Shown here one piece after another: positions 7,693-19,200 of a stretch of 33,407 nucleotides of DNA. Under the pieces are notes generated by a model. That model was not told the origin of the DNA and made no database searches. It worked only from the letters and a program-made list of their open reading frames with translations. The stretch comes from Akkermansia muciniphila (GTDB lineage: Bacteria; Verrucomicrobiota; Verrucomicrobiia; Limisphaerales; UBA9464). The DNA is taken from contig CAMCYJ010000033.1 in NCBI GenBank assembly GCA_945883815.1, forward strand, positions 1 to 33,407. Direction: 5' to 3'. The position numbers and the translations under genes are program-made. The stretch's first letter is position 1, and each line of letters begins with the position of its first letter.

Positions 7693-8933
7693 CCCTCGGG
7701 AGCGAACTGCGCGAATCGGCCCGCATCGCGGTGGCGGCCATCCAGGCCAACAAGCTACGATCAGGCCTGACCACCCTGGGCGTGGTCATCGGCATCCTGA
7801 CGGCCACGTTGGTGGGCACCATGATCAACGGCATGGGTGAGGCCTTCACCCGGTCGGTCTCGTCCATGGGCTCCGACGTGCTCTTCATCGGCCGCTTCCC
7901 GTGGATGAGTTTCGAAGACTATCGGGTTTATCGGAACCGGCGGGACATCACCTTCGCCCAGTACCGCGAGCTCGAGTCCCGCATGACCACCGCCGCGGTC
8001 ATCGCCCCGCAATGCGAGGCCTTCCAGGCTTCGGTGGCTTACGAACGACGCCGGGCCAAGGGAGTCTGGCTCCTCGGGAACACCCCGGAGTCGCTCGTCA
8101 TTCGCGGCCTCACCGTTGCAAAGGGTCGATGGATCAGCGCCTCCGACGTCAGTTCGGGCCGCCCGGTTTGCGTCCTCGGATCCTACTTGGCCGAGGCGTT
8201 CTTTCCGAACGACAATCCCTTGGGCAAGAAGGTACGCATCAATGACACGCCCTATGAGGTCGTGGGAGTCATCGAGAAAATGGGCAGCATGCTGGGCTGG
8301 AACCAAGACAACCAGGCCGTCATTCCCATTTCCCGTTTTCAGGATGACATCCAACGCCGGCCCGACTACGTCATCACGGTCAAGGCTCAGAGCCCCGAGA
8401 CCGTCTCCGAGACTCTGGAAGAAGCCCGATCCCTCTTCCGCAGCATCCGCAAGATCGAGCCGGGTCGCCCCGATGACTTCGCCATCAACCAACAGGAGGC
8501 CATCACCAAGTTCTTCGACGGCTTCAAGGCAGTCTTGGGCACCTTCGGATTCTTTGTCACCGGCCTTTCCCTTTTCGTGGGCGGCATCGGCATCATGAAC
8601 ATTTTGTTTGTGTCGGTGGCCGAGCGGACCAAGGAAATCGGCATCCGCAAGGCCCTGGGCGCCAAGCGTCGGTCCATCCTGTCGCAGTTCCTGATGGAGG
8701 CTGCCGGAATCACCCTCTTGGCCGGCCTCATCGGGGTCGGGCTCGCCTGGCCCATCTCCTGGAAGATTGGGGAGATCGCGCGGGCCAATGGCTCCGTCTT
8801 CGAGGCCCGCATGTCCTGGTGGATCGTCGCGCTGGCGCTCTTCGTCTCGGCAGCCACGGGCATGGTGGCCGGCTTCATCCCAGCCTGGCGCGCCAGCCGC
8901 ATGGACCCGGTCGACGCCCTTCGTTCTGAGTAG
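7689..8933 (+). CDS. ABC transporter permease, MacB_PCD/FtsX family (first of two)
   Basis: The 414-residue protein has the MacB permease layout. The first transmembrane helix sits in the segment [21 protein letters not shown] large periplasmic MacB core domain follows (about residues 45-270). The FtsX domain then carries three helices; it begins near [20 protein letters not shown] and ends in [20 protein letters not shown]. The cytoplasmic coupling-helix region [13 protein letters not shown] is conserved. It ends two bases before a second, diverged permease gene, so a heterodimeric membrane complex with the shared ATPase is likely. The exported substrate cannot be read from the sequence; antimicrobial peptides, lipoproteins or polysaccharides are known for relatives. 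Confidence 0.92.
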   Translation: MTLGSELRESARIAVAAIQANKLRSGLTTLGVVIGILTATLVGTMINGMGEAFTRSVSSMGSDVLFIGRFPWMSFEDYRVYRNRRDITFAQYRELESRMTTAAVIAPQCEAFQASVAYERRRAKGVWLLGNTPESLVIRGLTVAKGRWISASDVSSGRPVCVLGSYLAEAFFPNDNPLGKKVRINDTPYEVVGVIEKMGSMLGWNQDNQAVIPISRFQDDIQRRPDYVITVKAQSPETVSETLEEARSLFRSIRKIEPGRPDDFAINQQEAITKFFDGFKAVLGTFGFFVTGLSLFVGGIGIMNILFVSVAERTKEIGIRKALGAKRRSILSQFLMEAAGITLLAGLIGVGLAWPISWKIGEIARANGSVFEARMSWWIVALALFVSAATGMVAGFIPAWRASRMDPVDALRSE

Positions 8934-8935
8934 CC

Positions 8936-10174
<1,239 letters not shown>

Positions 10175-10184
10175 CGCGGACCGC

Positions 10185-10198
10185 GACGGGCGCCCGTC
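10185..10198. terminator. Palindrome between convergent genes
   Basis: GACGGGCGCCCGTC is a perfect 14 bp palindrome between the export operon and the reductase gene, overlapping the stop codon of the reductase. It could fold as a five-pair stem with a four-base loop in either transcript. There is no T-run, so bidirectional termination is only a possibility. Confidence 0.25.
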
Positions 10199-11378
10199 AA
10201 CTCTGGCTCAGGCGCTTGACCGGAGCGTCATGGAACAAGTCGTGGGCTTCCCGAAGAATGCCAGCGAGACGATCGGCGAACGGGCTGCGACGAATCACTT
10301 CGTTGAGCCGTGACCAGTCGAGTTTCTCGACGTGTTCGCCCGGGAACCAGTGATCGGCATTGCCCAGCATATTGTAGCGGAACTTCGCCCACTCGGTCAG
10401 CTCCAGAGGCTTCGCATAGGTCCAGATGCGGAGGATTTCCACCACATTGACCTCGCCCGGCACGGCCACGAATTCCGGTAGCCCGGCCCACCAGCGGCGG
10501 CACCACTCCGACCCCAGCACGCGTTCCATTTCTTCACGCAAACGGCGGTCGATGGACTCCACCGCCTGGGCCGCCTGCTCGTAGTGCTGAAGGCCGGCGA
10601 TGTGCTCGTCGAAATCGGACGGTTTGGCCGCACCCAACGACAGCGTGTGCACCTCCGGACGGGCCAGACAGTACAAGTCGTTGAACTGCATGGGCGTCAA
10701 TGGCGCACACAACGAACGCATCTTGGGCAACTCGAGGTAGAGTTTCCCGCCCTTGTCATTCGGGCTGATGATGAAGACACCCATGTCGCGCTGAGCCGCC
10801 TCGGCCACGCAGACGCGGTTGAGGTCGTTCACGAAGTACCAGTGCAAGTTGACGTAATCGAACTCATCGCTGCGGATCGCCTCGGAAATCACATCCGGCG
10901 TCGCATGGGTGCTGAATCCCACATGGCGCACGCGCCCCTCGCGCTGAAGCTTGCGGCAAACCTCCATGCATCCGCCCTTGCGAAGCGTCTCGTCGAGGTG
11001 TTGGCGGTTGTTGATGCCATGGATGGACAGCAAGTCCACGTAGTCCTGCTTCAAGTAGGCCATGGAAGTCTCGAAGGTCTCTAGGAACTCCCGCGCAGTC
11101 GGCTTGGGCATGACCTTGGTCTGGAGGATCATCGACTCGCGCGGATACTTCGCCAGCACCGGCCCCAGCTGCATTTCCGAAGAACCGTAGCCGCGAGCGG
11201 TCTCGATGTGATGGATGCCCAGTTCCATGGAGCGGGCGATGGTCGCCTCGAGATTGGCTTGGCCGGCGGCGGGCACCTGATCCCACGGGATATCCGACCA
11301 CGATTGCTGGTAGCGCATGCCGCCGCACGAGAAGACGGGCATCTGGATTCCGGTCCGGCCGAAACGACGGTACTTCAT
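10197..11378 (-). CDS. Aldo/keto reductase with C-terminal helical extension
   Basis: The 393-residue protein is an NAD(P)H-dependent aldo/keto reductase of the class that normally carries a C-terminal 4Fe-4S domain. The N-terminus MKYRRFGRTGIQMPVFSCGG is typical. The catalytic region is visible in HIETARGYGSSEMQLG (Tyr; the usual Asp is Glu), Lys in LQTKVMP and His in LLSIHGIN. At about residues 310-345 the usual C-x2-C-x3-C-P cluster (GYCxPCP) is replaced by EWCRRWWAGLPEFVAVPGEV, leaving one cysteine, so the cluster is probably lost. The helix after it (VVEILRIWTYAKPL) is retained. The ATG at 11378 begins the conserved N-terminus; the open frame upstream is not protein-like. The substrate is unknown. 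Confidence 0.88.
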   Translation of the reverse strand: MKYRRFGRTGIQMPVFSCGGMRYQQSWSDIPWDQVPAAGQANLEATIARSMELGIHHIETARGYGSSEMQLGPVLAKYPRESMILQTKVMPKPTAREFLETFETSMAYLKQDYVDLLSIHGINNRQHLDETLRKGGCMEVCRKLQREGRVRHVGFSTHATPDVISEAIRSDEFDYVNLHWYFVNDLNRVCVAEAAQRDMGVFIISPNDKGGKLYLELPKMRSLCAPLTPMQFNDLYCLARPEVHTLSLGAAKPSDFDEHIAGLQHYEQAAQAVESIDRRLREEMERVLGSEWCRRWWAGLPEFVAVPGEVNVVEILRIWTYAKPLELTEWAKFRYNMLGNADHWFPGEHVEKLDWSRLNEVIRRSPFADRLAGILREAHDLFHDAPVKRLSQS

Positions 11379-11559
11379 GGGTTCCGAGGATGCCCACTCC
11401 ATCGCCGGACGGCAAATCCCGACCGCAGATTCCTGGCTGCACGGGCCACCCTGCGCCGCTGGTTGTTGAAATACAGACTCGGTCCTCCACTTGACCCCGG
11501 AGGCGACTGGAGTTTTGGTGGTGGCTCGAGGGTGGCAACCACACCCTCCATCCAAAGCC

Positions 11560-12354
11560 ATGATGCACGAAATCGAATACGAGATCCGCGGAGACGACCT
11601 TCAATATGTCGAGGTGCTGCTCGACCCCATGGAAGCCGTGGTGGCCGAGGCGGGCAGCATGATGTTCATGGAAGAGGGCATCGAGATGGAGACCATCTTC
11701 GGCGATGGGTCCCAGAAGCAGAGCGGGTTCATGGGGGCCCTGCTGGGAGCCGGCAAGCGCCTGCTCACCGGCGAGTCGTTGTTCATGACCGTCTTCCAGA
11801 ACCAGTCTCCTCGAAAATCGCGGGTGGGCTTCGGAGCCCCGTATCCGGGCAAGATCGTCGCGGTGAACCTGGCTCAACTCGGTGGCGAACTCATTTGCCA
11901 GAAGGACTCGTTCCTCTGTGCCGCAAAGGGTGTGAGCGTGGGTATCGCTCTGCAACGCAAGCTCGGGGCAGGTCTCTTTGGTGGTGAGGGCTTCATCATG
12001 CAGCGCCTCCAAGGCGACGGATGGGCCTTCGTTCACGCCGGTGGCACGCTCATGGAAAAGGTCTTGGCTCCGGGCGAAACCCTTCGGGTGGACACCGGAT
12101 GCGTCGTGGCTTACCAGAACTCGGTCGCCTTCGACATCCAGTACGTGGGCAAGGTCAAGACGGCGCTCTTCGGCGGCGAAGGCTTGTTCTTCGCCACGCT
12201 ACGAGGTCCGGGCAAGATCTGGATCCAGTCGCTGCCCCTGAGCCGCTTGGCCAACCGAATTATTGCCGCCTCGCCCGCTGCAGGCGGAAGCCGTCGCGAA
12301 GAGGGCTCGATTCTCGGCGGCTTGGGCGGTCTGCTCGACGGCGACAACAGCTGA
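11560..12354 (+). CDS. AIM24 / TIGR00266 family protein
   Basis: The 264-residue protein belongs to the AIM24 (TIGR00266) family, all-beta proteins of unknown biochemical role in bacteria. Characteristic segments are VEVLLDPMEAVVAEAGSMMFM near the start, TGESLFMTVFQN, GKIVAVNLAQLGGELICQKDSFLCA, and the paired glycine-rich turns GAGLFGGEGFIMQRLQGDG and KTALFGGEGLFFATLRGPG. The C-terminus is a Gly/Ser-rich tail. Two adjacent ATGs (11560 and 11563) are equally good starts. It is divergent from the reductase gene over 181 bp and has no obvious operon partner. Identification is confident; function is not. Confidence 0.9.
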   Translation: MMHEIEYEIRGDDLQYVEVLLDPMEAVVAEAGSMMFMEEGIEMETIFGDGSQKQSGFMGALLGAGKRLLTGESLFMTVFQNQSPRKSRVGFGAPYPGKIVAVNLAQLGGELICQKDSFLCAAKGVSVGIALQRKLGAGLFGGEGFIMQRLQGDGWAFVHAGGTLMEKVLAPGETLRVDTGCVVAYQNSVAFDIQYVGKVKTALFGGEGLFFATLRGPGKIWIQSLPLSRLANRIIAASPAAGGSRREEGSILGGLGGLLDGDNS

Positions 12355-12471
12355 AAACGCGTCGCAGTACACCGAAATTTACCCATCAAAACTCACCCGA
12401 ACGGAGGCGGAACGCCCTTCTCCGTCATCGGATTGTCACCGACATGTACGCTCGGTGAGGCTTCCTGCACC

Positions 12472-12499
12472 TTGACGTTTATCCCCCGGCCGGCATTCT
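12472..12499 (+). promoter_or_regulatory. Candidate promoter of typA
   Basis: TTGACG (12472-12477) and CATTCT (12494-12499) are spaced by 16 bp and would start transcription about 25 bases ahead of the typA start codon. The leader contains a GGAGGG ribosome-binding site at 12513-12518, the clearest Shine-Dalgarno sequence in the window. Confidence 0.35.
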
Positions 12500-12529
12500 G
12501 ATCGGCCCTCTTGGAGGGGAACGGCCATT

Positions 12530-14365
<1,836 letters not shown>

Positions 14366-14411
14366 ACCTTCGCAAGGCGTCGGGCCCTTCGGCCTGACAT
14401 CGGCTCACATC

Positions 14412-14439
14412 AACCCGCCCCTTACCGGGCGGGTTTTTT
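14412..14439 (+). terminator. Rho-independent terminator of typA
   Basis: A perfect nine-base-pair stem AACCCGCCC/GGGCGGGTT with a six-base loop (CTTACC) ends in a run of six T's (14434-14439), 46 bp after the typA stop. It ends at the stop codon of the convergent Hpt gene. Confidence 0.93.
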
Positions 14440-14860
14440 ATGGTTCAAGGCCACCGCGTTCAGGGGCCTTGGGGAGAATCCCGGAGAGCACGTCCCGAAG
14501 CATCGGCTCCAGGACCCGGAACCGGGCTTGCACCCCCCCGATGAGCGCCTTCAGCCCGTGAGTTTCGGCCCGGCGCACGGCCAACTCCACCTCCAACGCG
14601 GCCTGCTTCAGATCGAGGAGTCCAAAGATCGAAGAACCGCCCTGGATGGAATGCGCACAGCGAGCCAGCGACGGAAGATCCCCGGCATCCAAGAGCTGCG
14701 ACAGGAGCTCCATTCGACTGCGGGTGTCGGTAAGGTAAGTGTCGAGGATTTCCGAGAGCTCATCCGGGCCAATGTCCCGCGACAAATTCTCGACCGCTTG
14801 TTGGAAGCGTGCGGTGTCACCGTTGGGCTGCATGTTCATCATCCCCAGTGATTGGTCCAT
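14438..14860 (-). CDS. Histidine phosphotransfer (Hpt) domain protein
   Basis: The 140-residue protein is a stand-alone Hpt four-helix bundle, which relays phosphate between hybrid sensor kinases and response regulators. The phosphorylation-site motif is ARCAHSIQGGSSIFGL, with His70 as the phospho-acceptor. It matches the canonical AHxLKGxxxxxGA, although Lys is replaced by Gln. Helix A (DTARFQQAVENLSRDIG) and helix B (SEILDTYLTDTRSRMELLSQ) precede it. No kinase or receiver gene is adjacent, so it is an orphan in this window. The ATG at 14860 is used; ATGs at 14842, 14839 and 14833 are also possible and none has a decisive ribosome-binding site. Confidence 0.85.
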   Translation of the reverse strand: MDQSLGMMNMQPNGDTARFQQAVENLSRDIGPDELSEILDTYLTDTRSRMELLSQLLDAGDLPSLARCAHSIQGGSSIFGLLDLKQAALEVELAVRRAETHGLKALIGGVQARFRVLEPMLRDVLSGILPKAPERGGLEP

Positions 14861-14991
14861 CCGGGTCAAGCACAGGATCCCCCTGACCAGTGGGGGCCTT
14901 GTCCTCATGACCCAAAGCAACGGAGACCGTCTGGGGCTGAAATGACGCGGAGAACAGAATCCACAAACTCGATTCTGCCGCCCGCAACGAT

Positions 14992-16107
14992 TCAGCGCAG
15001 GACCGAATCCAGCCAGACGTAGGCCGCCCGACGCTCGGCCTCGGGGAAGTCATGCCCGGAATCCGGCGTCCTGAGCACCAGGCGGGATTCCGCCCCGTGC
15101 AGGGCGAACACCGGAGCCGCCGCCGCGAACGCCTTGCGCACCCCGGTGACATCGAAATTGTCATCCCGAACCGGTGAGTTCGAGAACACCCCCCGCGGGG
15201 CGATGGCTCCCAGGACCTCGTAGAAGTCGAACGGAATGCGATGGGCGTCATTGCCATAGACCGTCCGGATCCGGGGCATGTACCGATCACTGGTCCAACC
15301 GGCCACCTTGCCACCGTAGTAGTGGTGGAATGGAGTGAACCCGCAACTGGTCACGACGGCCTTCAGGCGGGAATCAAAAACAGCAGTGAAGAGCGCATTG
15401 TGCCCTCCGAGGGAATGGCCAATAACGCCCATGCGCGCGGCATCCACTTGCGGGAGGGATTCCAGAAGATCCACCGCACGCAAATTGTTCCAGACGGCCT
15501 TGATGGAACCGCTGGCGTGGTGCGCCCCCTGCTTGGCGAAATCGTAGGAGTATTCGCCGAAGGAGGGATAATCGGGAACGATGCACACATAACCCCGCTC
15601 CGCCAATTCATGGGCATATTGGAGGGATGCCCGTCCACCCAGACCGGCGGGCTCGTCCTTGCCCATGTCGGTGGTCTGATGCAGGCAGAGCATGGCCGGA
15701 GCGCGCTGTTGCAGGTGTAGCGGAATGAGCAGCCAGGCAGGCACTCGGTCACCGTGCTCAGGGGAGAATCGGATCTTGCGGCGCAAGTACTTCGCCGACG
15801 GGGTCTCTCCCAGCTCCTCGACTTCGAGAGGCACACGAGCCGCAGCACCCGGCAACGGACCCATCGCCTGCTGGAGTCCGGCCCGGATATGGGCCGCCCG
15901 CTCAGCCCAGTCACCGATGTTCGACACCGGGCGAGCGGTCCCCGATGTGTCCCTCACTTCCATCAGCACGGAATGGTCGGGGTAAGGAATGGCCTGCGGC
16001 GCGCCGGCCATGGGATCCACGGCGCCGGCTGCCTGCAGGCCCGCAGCCAAAGCCAGAGCCGCCCGGGAGACTCGGGGTGGGTGGTAGGCGTCGGCGATGG
16101 CATCCAT
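14992..16107 (-). CDS. Secreted alpha/beta hydrolase (dienelactone hydrolase-like)
   Basis: This 371-residue protein has a signal-peptide-like N-terminus (RVSRAALALAAGLQAAGA, residues 12-29) and an alpha/beta-hydrolase fold. The nucleophile elbow is GHSLGGH with Ser232, the probable acid is Asp315-319 in SPVRDDNFDV and the His is 352 in DSGHDFPEAER. The oxyanion region is MLCLHQTTDMGK. It resembles the acetyl-xylan-esterase/dienelactone-hydrolase group common in Verrucomicrobiota. The frame extends to 16197, but an earlier ATG (16149) falls at the end of the terminator of the upstream gene, so I prefer the ATG at 16107. The gene follows the LamG-repeat gene on the same strand but beyond that terminator. 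The substrate is unknown; an ester on a polysaccharide is a guess. Confidence 0.85.
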   Translation of the reverse strand: MDAIADAYHPPRVSRAALALAAGLQAAGAVDPMAGAPQAIPYPDHSVLMEVRDTSGTARPVSNIGDWAERAAHIRAGLQQAMGPLPGAAARVPLEVEELGETPSAKYLRRKIRFSPEHGDRVPAWLLIPLHLQQRAPAMLCLHQTTDMGKDEPAGLGGRASLQYAHELAERGYVCIVPDYPSFGEYSYDFAKQGAHHASGSIKAVWNNLRAVDLLESLPQVDAARMGVIGHSLGGHNALFTAVFDSRLKAVVTSCGFTPFHHYYGGKVAGWTSDRYMPRIRTVYGNDAHRIPFDFYEVLGAIAPRGVFSNSPVRDDNFDVTGVRKAFAAAAPVFALHGAESRLVLRTPDSGHDFPEAERRAAYVWLDSVLR

Positions 16108-16149
16108 TACAGATGTCAACATTAACGCCAAAGCCCGGGACAAATTCAT

Positions 16150-16180
16150 TAAAAAAGCGGCGAGCCCGAAGGATCGCCGC
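16150..16180 (-). terminator. Rho-independent terminator of the LamG-repeat gene
   Basis: Read on the minus strand, a GCGGCGA stem (16174-16180 paired with 16157-16163) with a ten-base loop is followed by six T's (16151-16156). It lies 21 bp beyond the stop codon at 16202. Confidence 0.9.
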
Positions 16181-16201
16181 TCGCGTGAACCAATCAACCG
16201 C

Positions 16202-19200
16202 TTACTGCTTCAAGCGGTAGAACGCCGAAGCGGAGGTCGCAGTGAGGGTGACGGAGTTGTTGGCCACACCGCTCACCGGGCTCCAGACGGATTCCGAAAG
16301 GGAAACCTTGGACTCGAGTGCATACGGCTCGGAACCCGACCACGAGAGGGTGATCGAACCATCCGCATTGCGCGTCAGCTTGATGACCGGACGGGTCGGT
16401 GCCGGGGCGGCCGCACCGATGAGGATCGGGAGGCCATCCGGGCTGGGCCCACCCAGGGCCACCATCTCCGCATCCGACAGCTTGCCGGAACGGATTTGCA
16501 CGGAGCTGACAAACATCTCACGACGCTCGTCCTGGTCACCGTCACCGAAGAGGATGGCGGTGGTGGACAAGGAGCGGCGGGGATTGTCGAGGCTCTGGTT
16601 GGCAGTCCAATCGTCCTGCTTGATGCCATCGACGAACTTGGTGACCACCGGAGGAGTGGCCGCCATGTCATAGGCCGCAACGACGCGGTGCCAGGCTCCG
16701 GCCGTGAAGGCTCCGGTGCCGTTGTAGCCATTGCCACCTTGGCCGAAGTTGTTGCCCTGCCAGAACAGGTCGCCGTCGTCGGTGTTGGCCGACGAGCTGG
16801 TCTGCCACAGCGAGGCGGCACCCGGACCCGTGGTTCCGACGAAGAGGTCGAAGGCCAGGGTGTATTGATTGACGCGGCTGCCGCCGCCGTTGGGGCTGAT
16901 GCGATGGTTCATCACGTAGCCGATCTTGTTGGAGAGATCGCCCGGCACACGCATCACGCGGACGTCCTGCCCACCGATGAGATCGACGCCGAGTTCGCTC
17001 GCGAGACCGAACTTGGTGCCTTCCTTAGTCAGGCCGGCATCACCGTCGAGGTAGGACAGCGGAGCGCCGATGGACGCACCGAGATCACCGAAATCGAAGT
17101 CCCACTGACCGGTCACCGTGCTCGTGGGCAAGGCGATGGGAATGCCGGAAGCAGTCGGGGCACCGAGGAGGAGCAGCTGGGCGTCGCTGAGACGGCCGGC
17201 GCGGACCTGGATGGAGCTGACGAACATCTCGCGACGCTCGTCTTGGTCGCCATCACCGAAGAGGATGGCCGACGGACCCATGGCGCGGCGAGCGGCGTCC
17301 AGACCTTGGTTGGCGGTCCAGTCGTCCTGCTTGATGCCGTCCACGTACTTCACCACCACCGGCGGCGTGGCCGCCATGTCGTAGGCCGCAGCGACGCGGT
17401 GCCAGGCTCCGGCCGTGAAGGTGCCACGGCCATTGTAGCCGCCGCCGCCCTGACCGAAGTTGCTGCCCTGCCAGAACAAGTCGCCGTCGTCGGTATTGGC
17501 GCTCGAGCTGGTTTGCAGCAGCGAGGCAGCACCCGGACCGGCCGTGCCCACGAAGATGTCGAAGATGAGGGTGTATTGGTTCACCTTGCTGCCACCGCCG
17601 TTGGGGTTGATGCGGTGGGTCATGGTGTAGCCGATCTTGTTGGACAGATCGCCCGGAACCTTCATCACGCGGGCGTCGCCACCCGGCAGAGCCGGCACGC
17701 CGAGCTCGCTGGCCAGACCGAACGCAGTGCCGGTCTTGGTGAGACCTTCGGCCCCGTCGAGGTAATCCAACGGCGCACCGATGGACGCACCGAGATCACC
17801 GAACTCGAAGTCCCACTGACCGGTCACCGTGCTGGTCGGCAAGGCCACCGGAATACCGGAGGAGGTCGGAGAGCCCAACAGGGCCAACTCGGCGTCGCTG
17901 AGACGGCCGGCGCGGACCTGGATGGAGCTCACGAACATCTCGCGACGCTCGTCTTGGTCGCCATCACCGAAGAGGATGGCCGACGGACCCATGGCGCGGC
18001 GCGGGGCGTCGAGACCTTGGTTGGCGGTCCAGTCGTCCTGCTTGATGCCGTCCACGTACTTCACCACCACCGGCGGCGTGGCCGCCATGTCGTAGGCCGC
18101 CGCAACGCGGTGCCAGGCTCCGGCCGTGAAGGTACCGCGGCCATTGTAGCCGCCGCCGCCCTGACCGAAGTTGCTACCCTGCCAGAACAAGTCGCCGTCG
18201 TCGGTATTGCCGCTCGAGCTGGTTTGGAGCAGCGAGGCCGCACCCGGTCCCGAGGTCGCGATGAAAATGTCGTACACGATGGTGTATTGGTTGACTCGGC
18301 TGCCGCCTCCGTTCGGATTGATGCGGTGGGCCATGACGTAGCCGATCTTGTTGGACAAATCGCCCGGAACCTTCATCACGCGGGCGTCGCCACCCGGCAG
18401 GGCCGGCACGCCGAGCTCACTGGCCAGACCGAACGCGGTGCCGGTCTTGGTGAGGCCATCAGCCCCGTCGAAGTAATCCAGCGGCGCGCCAATGGAGGCA
18501 CCGAGATCACCGAACTCGAAGTCCCACTGACCGGTCACCGTGCTGGAGGGAACGATCGCGGGAATGCCAGAAGCCGACGGACCGGCGAGCGCAAAGCACT
18601 CGGCGTCGCTGAGCTTTCCGGCACGAATCTGGATGGAATTGACGAACATCTCGCGGCGCTCGTCCTGGTCGCCGTCACCGAAGAGGATGGCCGACGGACC
18701 CATGGCGCGGCGCGGCGCGTCGAGACCCTGATTGGCCGTCCAGTCGTCCTGCTTGATACCGTCCACGTACTTGGTCACCACCGGAGGGGTGGCAGCCATG
18801 TCATAAGCCGCAACAACGCGGTGCCAGGCTCCGGCCGTGAAGGTGCCACGGCCATTGTAGCCGCCGCCGCCCTGACCGAAGTTGCTGCCCTGCCAGAACA
18901 AGTCGCCGTCGTCGGTGTTGGCCGTCGAACTGGTTTGCAGCAGCGAGGCAGCACCCGGTCCAGAGGTCGCGATGAAGAGGTCATAAATAAGGGTGTACTG
19001 GTTGACCCGGGTGCCGCCGCCGTTGGGGGCGATGCCGTGGGTCATCACGTAACCAATCTTGTTGGAGAGGTCACCGGGGACCTTCATCACGCGGGCGTCG
19101 CCGTCCGGAAGGGCGGGCAACCCGAACTCGCTGGCCAGACCGAACGCGGTACCGGTCTTGGTGAGGCCCTCGGCACCGTCGAGATACTCGAGGGCTTTGC

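Noticed and set aside
12401..12425. A hairpin ACGGAG...CTCCGT with an inner GGCG/CGCC after the AIM24 gene
   Set aside because: No T-run follows and the internal pairing is interrupted, so I did not call it a terminator.
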